This document shows positions 1 through 12,000 of a stretch of 64,000 nt of DNA, one piece after another. A program made the translations under genes and the position numbers. The DNA lies in NCBI GenBank assembly GCA_951812925.1, contig OX638372.1, positions 53,318,028-53,382,027 on the forward strand, in the 5' to 3' direction. How positions within the stretch are numbered: the stretch's first letter is position 1; the number at the start of each line of letters is the position of its first letter. The notes under the pieces are model-generated. The model was given only the letters and a program-made list of their open reading frames with translations. It was not told where the DNA came from and searched no databases. This DNA comes from Calliopum simillimum (taxonomy: Eukaryota > Arthropoda > Insecta > Diptera > Lauxaniidae).

Positions 1-479
1 TTAGATGATAAGGAATATCGAGCCCTAACCGCCAAAGACTTAACTGACACGATTTCGGATTTTCGTTTTTTGATGAAAACCTATAATTCGTGTCCATACG
101 CATCTTCTCTACAAATTTCATAGCTGTAAAAAGTACCGTTACGGAGTTATAGCGAAAGCAATCTCCCTGCGAGCGTTTTTCCCGGCAGCTGTGACATCGT
201 CGGTAGATTCAAGGAAAATGTTCATCGACACTACTCCTCTTTTCCCCCATCCCTCTAACCCATTTCCTTTTCTGCAAATCAACACGGTGCATTGCTATCC
301 CCTGAGCGTTGGTTAAAGTATAAAAAAAAAAAACTCGCTAGTAACCATATGTTTTTTTTTTATAGGGGCGTGGCACTGCTAATTTTATAACAAAATTTGC
401 GATGAAACACAAAAAGATTTTAAATTTCCTTACTAAGGGTTCAACGTGTTTTCACTCATAATTTCATAAAAATATCAGC
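1..479. other. Left edge, no recognised gene
   Basis: No recognised gene or element. A frame stays open on the plus strand for about 40 codons from base 1 to a TAG near 123, with no start and no motif I recognise. Poly-A and poly-T runs lie at about 325-360. This could be upstream intron sequence of the Nudix gene. Confidence 0.4.
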
Positions 480-1440
480 AGCAATTTTGCTGTGATAGCG
501 TGTGTTTTTATTTAGGCGAGTGCCGCCAACCAAAAATTAAAAGTTCCTATTATCCTTCCTTATTATTAAACCTTTCTCCGCACGGAATTTCATTAAAATC
601 GGTACATCGTTGCAAAAAGCAAAAACTTTTAATATCCTTCCTGTCTGTTCAGTTTACCTACCTCAATTCCAAATTTAATAAAAATTTATGAAGCTGTGAA
701 TGTTATGGTATTCTTCATTTAGGAGAGTGTCACCGCCCACATCTCCATATCGAATTTCATAAAAATCGATGCAGTTGTTCAGAGGTATGGCACCGCCCAC
801 TTGAAATTATAAAGATCATGTTATCGTTGCTTAGTATTCACCCCTATTACCAATTGTCGTTTCTATTTCGTTTCTGAGGCGTTTTAGTTTTTATCGTTGT
901 CTCGTTTCCAAATTTGGAGTCCGGCAATATATTGGATTGAGGAGTGTTTATAGAGGGAATAGGAAAACGAAGCAATCACACTAATCATCGTTTTCCACAC
1001 CCCTCGATAACCACTCCTTGTCGTTCCAAAACATTTCAATATTTTTCAATATATAGGATCGACGAGGACATTTTAACAAGGTGTAAGAAAAACGAAGCAA
1101 TCAAACGTATACTTCGTGTTCCGTATCCCTCGATAAACACTCCTCGTCGTTTCAATATATTTGCAGACTCCAAATTTAGAAACGAGGCGACGATAAAAAG
1201 AATAACGCCTCAGAAACGAAATAGAAACGACAATTGGGAATAGGGGTGATTAAGTCTATCTCCATACCAAATTTACCAAAAAATCTATACAGCGATTTAC
1301 CGCGGCACCGCCCACTAAGTGTCATATTATCGTTTGTTAGTATTAGCTTTATATCCATACCAAATTTCTTAAAAATCGATGCAGCGGTTTAGCTGTGAGA
1401 GCGTTTTTTCAATTTAGAGACGTAGCACCGCCCAAAATAT
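480..1440. repeat. Degenerate tandem repeat with 'caccgccca' core
   Basis: At least four diverged units of roughly 100-150 bp. Each joins a 'ggcaccgcccac' core to a stretch reading about 'ccaaatttcataaaaatcga' and then 'tgcagcggtttagctgtgagagcg'. Related units appear inverted ('gggcggtgccacgccc') at 36595-36815, and a looser relative at 13030-13695. This is a non-coding dispersed repeat common in fly intergenic DNA. I cannot assign a transposon family. A MITE at 839-1248 interrupts one unit. Confidence 0.6.
839..1248. mobile_element. MITE with long inverted arms (ATT target duplication)
   Basis: A 410-bp palindromic element. It opens 'cacccctattaccaattgtc' and closes with the complement 'gacaattgggaataggggtg'. 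Complementarity continues inward for well over 80 bp, through 'gtttctgaggcgtt' and 'ccaaattt'. ATT precedes and follows it, consistent with a 3-bp target duplication. Removing the element rejoins a unit of the surrounding repeat ('gcttagtatt' to 'aagtctatctccatacc'), matching an undisturbed unit at about 1335-1365. No coding capacity, so a non-autonomous DNA transposon. The superfamily is not certain. Confidence 0.75.
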
Positions 1441-1560
1441 CCCAATATTTTACGTATATATATATGTATAAGTTAATTATTCACAAACTAATTTCTTTTC
1501 TGATAATTTTATATTGAACAAATTAAACAGTCATTTTTGCAATTTTTCTTTTCTCTTTAG

Positions 1561-2033
1561 GTGGTCTTAAAGATCCCGAAGATGTAGATTTTGTGACTTG
1601 TGCACTAAGAGAAACAGAAGAAGAAATAGGACTGTCTAGAGAGCGTATTACAATTTGGGGTACAGGTGCCTTAATATATCCTCCATTAACTGCTGCGATC
1701 ATGCCGGTATTTGGAACAATAGAAAATTTTAACTTAAACGAATTACATCTTAACTCTGCTGAAGTCGAAGAAGCTTTCACAATTCCTGTATCGAAATTAG
1801 CTGATCCATCGTCTCTACGCTATACACAATTTAAAACCGGTTACAGCGCTCCAGTTTTTATAGTTGGAAACTATAAGATATGGGGAATTACAGGATTTAT
1901 AACCAATAATTTTATGAATTGTTTTATACCGGATTCGAAGTTAAAAAATCGTATTCGGTTCGTTAAACCTTATCAACATCCAAAAAGCGATGAAAATATC
2001 AAAAATTCTGTTGAATATTCTTTAAGTTGGTAA
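1561..2033 (+). CDS. Coenzyme A diphosphatase, NUDT7/8-like (terminal exon)
   Basis: This is the last exon of a Nudix hydrolase that would cleave CoA or its derivatives to 3',5'-ADP and phosphopantetheine. That assignment comes from family knowledge of NUDT7/NUDT8, which act in peroxisomes or mitochondria. The exon follows a pyrimidine-rich acceptor (TTCTCTTTAG, ending at 1560) and begins in phase 1. Its first full codons read GLKDPEDVDF, then ALRETEEEIGL, which is the CoA-type Nudix box with REtEEEiG, the metal-binding glutamate cluster. The usual preceding FPGG motif would be split by the intron. About 157 residues run to a TAA at 2031-2033. Upstream exons, including the family's LLTxRS-type motif, are not visible and should lie left of the window or in the repeat-rich part. 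The gene converges on Clic. No strong targeting signal can be judged from this part. Confidence 0.8.
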
Positions 2034-2815
2034 ATTTAAATTAACATCAACATTCTTGTTTGTTAAAATTCAATAGTTGTTTCAGTAAGCATATTTTATG
2101 TATGTGTATATATTTGTTGCCAACATCGTCCTTGTTTTTCAGAAAATATTATTTTTGAAGTCTTTTAGTACAAATTTTGACAAAATTAACTATTTGAATC
2201 GTTATTTTTAAGGAGCAAAAGTAATGACATTAAATGAATTTGCCATTTCGTTAGAAATGCATAAAATTGGGCTCCCTCTGTTTTCATGGAAAATTTACTT
2301 GATAGTGTAGAATTGATGTCATTTAGTTAAAAAAAAATCATAATAAGCGGTTATTATGGCATTACTTTCAAGGAATTTGAAATTAGACAAAAGAATATGG
2401 ATTCTGTAATTTCTTTCTATTTGTACCATAAAGCCAATGGAAGCTATTTACCATACTATTACGAAGATAAGGATTTGTTTATAAGTTTTACAATTTTCCA
2501 TACTTCTAATTTCAATTCTTTGTGTATCAAACGAAAGTACCCGACTCATATCTTTACTATCTATGTAAACGAATATTTGTTAGATTATATTTACCCAACA
2601 TAAAAAATTATTGTAATTCTTGTATCAAATATATGAATCATTTATTATTATTAAAAGTATGTTTTTGTAAAACCTGTATTTACAAAAGATTTTCGTTTGC
2701 TTGGTGAATAGTAAAATAACAGCGTTTTTGTTAGTCAACATAGTAACTTTTAAAGTAAATTTAAATTAATTTTTATGTAAAACAATTGAAAACAAAAATT
2801 TAATTTCTGCATATG

Positions 2816-2821
2816 AATAAA
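2816..2821 (+). terminator. Candidate polyadenylation signal of the Nudix gene
   Basis: AATAAA about 785 bp after the stop codon. The 3' UTR length is only inferred. Confidence 0.4.
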
Positions 2822-2994
2822 AAAAAAAGTTCATAACTTATTTAAAATACTTCTTTATGTATAAATACTTGACAATTTATGGGAGCAGTTGACGGGATTA
2901 AACAGCTTAAAAAGAAACAGATGAAGCAAAAGGAAAACATTTTAGCCTTAAACGTAATTAAACTTTAATAATGGTATACATTCCAATTAAAGTA

Positions 2995-3000
2995 TTTATT
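2995..3000 (-). terminator. Polyadenylation signal of Clic
   Basis: AATAAA on the minus strand, 67 bp past the Clic stop codon. Confidence 0.65.
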
Positions 3001-3066
3001 GGTGTACTTATGTAAAACTTCATAAAATTTAAGTTTTGCTTCCAACGGTCGATCTGAAGTATTTCT

Positions 3067-6000
3067 TTATTCGGAAATATCAATTGGAATGGACGTTGTA
3101 AACGTTGGTGTTTCGAGTTCCTCGTGCTTTTTCATTTTGAGCATCTTAAAATAACAAAAAATGAATACAATGAATTGATTTAAATTTTAATTTAATCTCC
3201 ATTACCTGTTGCAGTTTATAATGATTGATTATATCCTGATCAGCTGGGCACGATTGTGTAAAAGCATCCAATTGATACATGTGGTACATGTAACGCCACA
3301 GCGCAGTTAAATGCGTCTACAACAAATTAACGTTAAATGGTAAAAATAATAATAACTAAGTGTTATACGTACTGGTATCTCGAAATCGACAAAATATTTT
3401 GCAGCAACACGGATATGTTGCAAACGCGGCATAAGCTCACAATCGAAACAACACATGGTGTCTCCAGTCAAAAATCGAGTGTTACGATTTGCTAAATGAT
3501 CATTAATCTTCCTTAGATGTGTCATTAATGAATTATTTTTTGATTCATCCTTTTTAACCAACATCAACTTCAATTTAGAGTACAAGTTTTCAATAAGTGT
3601 TGCCACTTCTTTATCCTGTTAGAAAAAACAAAATTTTAATCAAATTGGAAATACAGATTTTACTTTCAAACATAAAGAACATTAGATAATACCTGTACAA
3701 ATAGATTGTATCCACCAGGGATATTTTTCATAATATGTCTTTCAATTTTATCGTTTTCTAATATGGCCAAGCCGTTATCAATCAGAATTGGTGGATGTGT
3801 TGCTTCAAAATTGGTACGGAAATCTGGCGGTGGCTTTTGCATGTCCACAGTTGTGACCTTAAAATAAAAGTAAATTTTTTTTTATATAATGTGAAATATG
3901 AAACATTGTTTAAACTTACCTTTAAACTGATGGTCTTAAGTTCAGCTAAAAGATACAGATCCATAAAGTACTCTTGGCAAAAAAGACACGCTCCCTTACG
4001 ACGACCATCAATAGTGGATGCCTATAAATTAATAAAGCTCATATGAGTTTTAAAATATAAGTTTACTACCTAAATTGATGCAATATTAATTTACCCTTCG
4101 TTGGGAAATCAATTAAATAATAATGTTAGATAAGTGATGTTCTTAATGTTAACCCCTTTTTATAAGAGCCCAAGTTTTATATTTTCAAAATTGTACCTTA
4201 ATTTAATTTGTTTGTAATATGTATATTTAAATTGAATCGTATTTTAACCTTTGAATTTTGTCAAATTGTACCTTTTTTTAGCACCCACAATGATAGACAG
4301 ATATATGCTCTATGAAGGACATTTTCGCACGTATGGATCAAAATTCATACAAGCTATAATGTAATATCTATTAAAATACTCCGCCATGTTTTCTATTAAA
4401 TTTACATACATACAAAAGTAGATTTGAAGCTGAATTTAATGCGTTATAAAATAACGCCCAATGAAATCACGCCCCAATTATTTTCACATAAATTTGGGCG
4501 ATAATCATTTTGGAAATAATGCAAAAAATTTAGGCGTTATTTCGTTTTTATTTTGGGCGTTATTTCATTTAAAAAAAAACTAAATAACGCCCACAAAAAA
4601 AAGAAAAAACGCCCAAAAAATTATAAAAAAAGAACGCTAAATTATTGAAATAAAATATCACCAATATGAAATAACGCCCAAAAACTAAAACGAAATAACG
4701 CCCAAATTATTTTCTTGTAAATTTGGGCGACAATATTTTTGGAAATAACACCCAAAATTTATTTATGTGGAAATAATTTGGCCGTTATTTCGTTTTTTGT
4801 TTTTGGGCGTTATTTCGTTTTTTTTTTTTAATGAAAGGTTTTGGAAGTCATTGCGAAACCTTCGAGTTTTTCAAGATTGTTAAAAAAAAAATTTCTATAA
4901 GAGTTTTAAATCTAGTTTTCCCTAGGGCTGAACAATGACTCTGTAGAAGGGTTTTTTAACAGCAATAGCTTTAGGTATTTTGATTTGCTTATTCTTTTGT
5001 TGCCAACACTTCCTAGGTCGATTTGTGCAAAACAAAAGAAAAGAAACAAAATTTAAATTGTTAGAAAAAAATGTATTTTTCTGAAATTGGGAATTGAAGT
5101 ATTGTTTTTGCCTGCACTACGAAAAAATAGACGTTCTTCTATTTGAACCGGTATCATATTAGAAAACTTTTCCTTCACACAAACCATAAATAAAAGTCGC
5201 CAAGATATTGCAGTAAACTAAAAATATATTTTATTGATTGAGATAAAAGTTATTTGCATGGAGATCAAAGTCTTAGATAATAAATCATTCAAATAAATGA
5301 TTTAAAAGTGTTTGTTCAAAAAGTTGCTGATCCTCAGGTTGGATTTCCGTTTTAGCTAAATCTGTTACTATTACATTACTATCGTTATTGTCTGTGTTGC
5401 TGCTGCTGCTGCTTGTATCTTCTTTGGTTACATTTTCGATTTTATTTTTAGTCTGGTTACGTTTTATATAACGCCACAGTGTTGTAAGTGGAACTGAGTA
5501 AAATTCGGCTGCAAACCTTACAGACATTCCATTGACACGATGTCCGCGATAAGCCTGAGACAAACGTTCTTGGATGCTGCCATTCGAAAGTCCTTCATTA
5601 TTTGTAATTGGCGGTAATCTGCCATGTTTTGTAAGCCGTATCTTATGTTGGTGTATAGTCGATTTTGCTACATTAAGCGATCTTGAAATCTCTGACAAAG
5701 ATTCGCCAATTGCTAATTTAGTATGAATGATCTCAGCTAATTCCGTGTTTACTTTGCGTCGACGATGCTTTGGATGTTTAGAAACTCGTGCCCAAATTGT
5801 AGATTTAACAAGATTATATTTTTTAGCTGCTTGACCAAGACTTAGGCCCTCATGCAACACGGCTGCAACAGCTAATTGCATTGCCTCAGAATCCTGTTTT
5901 CTTTTAAGAACGTTGACTACAGAACATCCACAGTTATGATCATCTGTTTCTGTGTTAATATATGAGTCACCACCATCTACTCGTACAGCTAAATTTAAAT

Positions 6001-9000
6001 CCAATTCGTTTTCAATATCATCAAATAAACCTTCACATGCTTCAGCTACAACACTTGCAAAGTCCATCTGATATGTAGCATGCTCAGAAAATGGCTGTTC
6101 GAAAGAGTTCAGCTTTGTGTTTACTTCAGTCTTTGATGGATATTTTGTTGTATTTTCGCAAACGAAATTGCAATTTGATTCCAATTTGGTACTTGTTACC
6201 AAAATTTTATTGTCAACATTATCGTCTCGACTTAAATTTGTTAAAAAACAAAATTCCTGAATTTTTTCTGATTCAGTTTCATATTTTAAGTATGCTTGAT
6301 TTTGTGAAACTTTATCAATTTTTTCATTTTTGATGAGGTCTTCAAATGTGGTTGCTTTAAATTGTTGCGACAACTGGTTGTGTTCATAATTTAATCTTGC
6401 AATTTGCTCATCCTGGCTTGCATCATTTGCGTACATAAATTCTTCCTGGAATAATGTATATAATGGATAGCATTAGGGGGACATTTATCGTCTGATTTGT
6501 TACGTATCTTAATTATACTACATATATTTAACAAATCAACAGTAACAGAAATTGTAAGTATTTAATATAATCATGTGACATCATTTGCCAGCGTATATCG
6601 CGTGACAACATCATCGATGGAATAAAGAAGATCTTGACAAAGAGCGTTTTTTTCTGCGATCATTACTACCTAGTTTAATGAGTTCAATTTTCTAATGATA
6701 TTTTAAGGGTGTGAATTTTATGCTTTATAAAATTAAACTGATTTTTAATGCTTTTTAATATAACAGAGAGTCAAATTTTAACTGAAACGAAATCTTGGCG
6801 TATGATTTAGATTCGAATTCATTTAAGCCAATCTAATTCGATTCTATATATAACTATAACTATTATAACTATTTCAGAATTTGAGAAGAGAAGTGAAGTT
6901 TTTATATTTTGAATAGTTTGTGGAGCTTTTCATTTATTAAGGGTAAAGTTTTCTAACCCTTAAGCGAAATAATCAAAATTACGCGGTAATTAGTTCCTTC
7001 CTAGATACAAATTTCAAAACAAATTCGTAAAAATATTAAAAATACATATATTAAAACTACAAATTAACTTTTCCTTTTATTTGTTTGTGCAACGATACAC
7101 AAGCATCAGATGACTAAGACCATGTTGTTTTCTTTTTCGCATGTGAGTGTAAGTTATTACATCATCAATTTCCTAAACAGCTACATGTTGTACAGGCATC
7201 AAGTGCATCATTTTTTTTTTTTTTTTGCAGGCAGATAAACACTAATATTTTTTTTTTTGGTATTAAATTAAATTTTTTTTCTTTTAATATATGACATTTA
7301 AAATATTTGGGGTTTTATATATCTATCATTTATTAACACAATCAAACTGTGATAGCAAAAATAATCATTACAATTAACAAAACCATTAAAGATTTTTTTA
7401 AGGTATTTGTGTACTATCGTAAATACATTCATATTTGTAAAATAAGCTACAAGACCCGGTCTTGAAATCCCGAAGACCGTCTTAACAATGAATACATCCA
7501 TTCCATTTAATTTTGACATAACATTTAATGAATGCTGGCTATGATATAATTGCTGACAGCGAGAGGACATTAGCACAGACATCTGGAAAATTTAAAGTGC
7601 ACTTGCTCAACTGAACAAAATTTGGACATCTTCGGATATTTCAGCCTTTTTGTATTTGTACAAGACGTGGCTTGTTACGGAGCAAGTTTTCGTCGACAAA
7701 TACTGACTTACATAGCGCCCATAGCGAACAAGAACAAGCTACGCAAGTAAATTTAGGTAGAAAAGTTACACTTTTAAATCACCCATTGAAGCAATAACTT
7801 AAGTTTGAGTGTACAAAAAAGGACCTAATATTTTAAACTTTTAGCTTTTTAGCTAAAATCGCCAAAAATAAAGTATTTTCTAAAACTACATTTTGGATAA
7901 AACTCGTTGTCCCAAGATCATGAAGAAATCACACAAGGAACATTTTTCTAGGACATATTTACCCATTATATCCTGTTATGTGTCTTTTTGACTAATTTTT
8001 CCAAAAACTGGGCTACAACGGATGAACCATTTTACAATAATATTCTACGGAAAATTTCACTACGGCTCACCAGAGACGAAAAATGCTTAAAACTTAAGAA
8101 AAGTGCGTCAAAAATGTAGTAAATATACAGTGCAAAAAGTCCTCATTGATTTGAACGATTTTTTTTAGCTTTCGGGATGAAATTTCGACTTTTTAGTAGT
8201 GAAATTTCTGTACTATATACTGACACAATAATCGCATATTTTAGGTGTCATTTATGTACCTATTTAATAAAAGAGCAAAAATAACCCATATGTAAGGGAT
8301 GTAGAGGCTTAAAGTTTTCTACAAAAAAACTCCCCATAATGTTCTGCATAAGTTTGCTTAACACATAACACCTCTGATTTAAGGATCGTGCAGTTTAATA
8401 TGTCGCTTCAACACAAGAATGCTTTATTTTGTATTTTTTTAAAACTTTGAAAATCGTTTAAAAAATAAGACGTGCTGAACGACAACGACCTGATATGGGT
8501 ATTTCTTTAACTTTTCAGTAGACCATGATTACCCTAAATCACCTCCGCAACTCCATCAAATTTGGTGTAATAGAAGTTTCACTGTAGATAACTCCACGGT
8601 GTAAATTTCATACTTAATTCTAAAATTTTGAGTGTTCTCATTACAAAGCGATACAGATATTTAACAAATTGATTCGTAACATTACAGTATCTCAATAACT
8701 TAAGAAAAAAAACGGCAGGTGGCACTCGGGGAGTGGCCGATGATATTGGAAGCTAATGCTTATTGTGAAATGTATATATCTATATATATGAGCGCCCCTC
8801 TTACGTTCGAAAAATAAGTGAGAGAGAGAGAGAGAGAGAGAGCATGAGCTGGTGCGCGCAATGTTTATAAACATATATATATGTATACATACATATATAC
8901 TGTATACTGTACTTTGTATACAGTACGTCTCTATTTTTATATGTGTGACGCATTTTCGTTGCAAACATCCGTTACACTTTTTCGTTGCATGTTTTCGCTG

Positions 9001-12000
9001 TTCAGACTCTGCCTCTCAAAACGTCCGATAAGGAAGCATTAGCTTCCAAAACACTACAAAACACCAAAGTATAGAAAAGGAAGCAACCTTCGCAAAAGAA
9101 AGTAATATAATTCGCTATACTTAGTTTGATATGAAAATAGGAAAATATTCGACCTTAACCTTCATATCAATTTGATATATACACAAAAATGTCTCAAGCA
9201 TGCCATGGAACTAAGCGAAAATCAGCAAAAGGGTGTAGCACCACTCATGTAAGCAAAAAAAAATTAATAATAATGGTCGAGTTATTCAACAAAATTTCAC
9301 AGACAGACAAGAAAAGTTAAGTTATGAAGCAGACATTTGGACAAGTGGGCGTTGCATTCCCTTCAGTACACGAAAATCTTCAAAATGTTTTATTCAAAGT
9401 AATAGAGCCAAGTTTTTCACATGGCTGCGAACCAAAGATGGACTGATCTATATGTTAATACGCAAGACAAAAATTTGTCCATCTTTTTTAACTATGTTAG
9501 ATTAGAAATGGAGTACGACTTTAAATTATACACCATTAGAAAGGTATTTGTGTGTAGATGTGCACAAAGTTAAAATTATGTTAATAATTTGACTCAAGCC
9601 AGGAAAAATTAAATACAATTTTTTCAATATTAACAACGAAATACACGGTCACGCAGAGCTGAAAAAAGGATAAAGCACAAAGAGAAAGACAAAAAGCATA
9701 GCACTGACTTCGTGTTTTTTGTTTTGTTTATATTTCGCTTGAATTATACCAGGGATGATAAATGAGAATATCTGTTTCGTACCAAATAGCAAAAAAAAAA
9801 ATACTAAAACTGTCCAAAAAGTACCAAAGTTATTTAATACATTTGAACCAATTGATCAATTTCGAAAAGGTCACATCTCCGAATTTTTTCGATATTAACT
9901 TTTTCACGTTTTTTCCATCTACGCATATAGACACATGTGATGTGTAAGAATAGTACTCATATCGGGTCTCTAAGTGAGAGAAAAAGCTATGTCCGTTTGA
10001 AATCAATTTCGAAAACATCACATCTCTACTAGAGAGATGGCACATATGATTTTTAGCTTCATACGTTATTTTAAAATGGTCATGACTTTTTAAAGAAAAA
10101 CCACACATGACCAACTCATGGCTTATTTTGAAGAAGAAGGATGGTACTGAGCGATGCATTTAGTAAAAAAAGAATAAAATAATTCCGTGCTTACTCTACA
10201 TAAACTCAAAAATAGTGTTTTTGAACTTTAAGGCTAGGATATCTCAAAAACTATAAGTGATAGAGTAATTCTAAGATCGGATTCAACTTGAACAAATTAA
10301 TCGAAAAATAGTAGTTTTGTTTTGGTTTATGTTTTTTTCAATTATGCCGTTTTCGACCTCTTTTAATCAATGAACCTATTTTAAAAACATTTTTGTCTTA
10401 GTCGGTAAGTGCTCGCAAGTAATTTGACACATTTTTTGGTTTTTTTTTTTGTGTTCACGACAGCTCGATTTAAATTGTTCTTGGGTGGCGTGGATGCTTT
10501 TGCACCATGCTTTTTAAAGAATTTCCTTTAATTATCTTTAATTTTAGTTATTATTTTAATTTAAGATACCTTAAATAAAAGTTTCCCAATTTTTATATGG
10601 TTTTATCCTTTAAATTTTGTTTAATCAACACAATCGATTTGAAAAGATCACATCTCCTGAATATAAAATATTAAAATTTACATATAAAATAACGTTAACA
10701 TCAAAATATTTCTGTAATTTTCGATCGATAACACAGGCCCACAAAAAAAAAAAGTGCCATGCGCGAAAGATCAGACCACCTGATCTTTATGTTTTCGGGG
10801 TCGCTGAATCCGAATATGGTGCCAGAATAGCGAAGTTGGTTCGCGTTTTTTCAGAAATCAACAATTATGCTGAAAAATTTTAGAATTTTTCCGGATTATT
10901 TCTGATTTGTGCAAAAACTCGAACCAACTCCGCTATTCTGACACCATATTCGGACTCAGCGACCACGAAAACATAAAGTTCAGGTGGTCTGATCGTTCGC
11001 ACAGGGAATTTTTTTTGTAGTCCTGTGCACGTGCCAAAAAAAAAAAAAAAAGTACCCTGCCCGAAAGATCAGACCACCGGAACTTTATGTTTTCGGGGTC
11101 GCTGAACCCGAATATAGTGTCATATTAGCGAAGTTGGTTCGCGTTTTGTCAGAAACCAGGAAAAATCTCTAATTTTCAGCATTATTAATGATTTCTGAAA
11201 AAACGCAAACCAATTTCGCTATTCTGGCACCATATTCGGATTCAGCGACCCCGAAAACATAAAGTTCAGGTGGTCTGATCTTTCGCGCATGGTACTTTTT
11301 TTTTTGTGGTCCTGTGTAATTGGCACTAGAATGTAACTCAAAAAGAAATTTTATAAATATTATACTACTTTAGTAAATAATCAGTTTTTTTCGTACTTGA
11401 AAACTTTTGAAATTCGGAGATGTGATCTTTTCGAAATTGGTCATTCATTTGTGGCCGATATTTGACCACTTGACGGTTCTAGTTTAAATAAGGAGGCGTA
11501 GGACAAAAAAAATGGAAACCACTTTACAGTTGGAAAATTTTTTAAAGCTATGAAAGTGAATTTCACAGATATACTCGGGATAGTTCGTGCAAATTCTGAA
11601 TAATAATAAGTTTCGAATTTTAACAAGAGAGCGTGCGGCAGTTCTAATACCAGCATCAACTTATAGACTCTATACTGAAAGTCATTTAAGTTGATACGGT
11701 GTAGTAAGTTTCAGAACGGATTTGATTTTTTCACTGATTAAAATTTTTAAAGAATGTCTTAAATTATTGACAGTTTTTAGTTTATTAGCAAAAGTACGAA
11801 CTCAAATATTTATAATCAATATGACCAAAAATTACTAAATGCTATAAATAACATTTTCGCATCAGCTTTTGTACGTATTCTCTTTTTATAGTTTTCATAA
11901 ATCATTAGATACTGGTGTATAAATTATATATGAACTTAACAGCAAAAAAATAAAATAATAATCAAAATAAAATGCAAAAGCTTAAAATGTGTCCAAATGA

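Larger units (their letters stand above)
2034..3066. other. Intergenic, convergent 3' UTRs of Nudix gene and Clic
   Basis: AT-rich sequence without a convincing coding frame. It holds AATAAA on the plus strand at 2816-2821 for the Nudix transcript and on the minus strand at 2995-3000 for Clic. Short open frames at 2397-2707 have no recognisable motif. Confidence 0.6.

Noticed and set aside
1..123. Possible exon of the Nudix gene (40 open codons)
   Set aside because: No match to the N-terminal part of CoA diphosphatases and no splice donor at its end.
944..1243. 99-codon frame
   Set aside because: It lies entirely in the MITE at 839-1248 and has no protein-like features.
8692..8964. 90-codon minus-strand frame
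   Set aside because: It is generated by GA and TA simple repeats.
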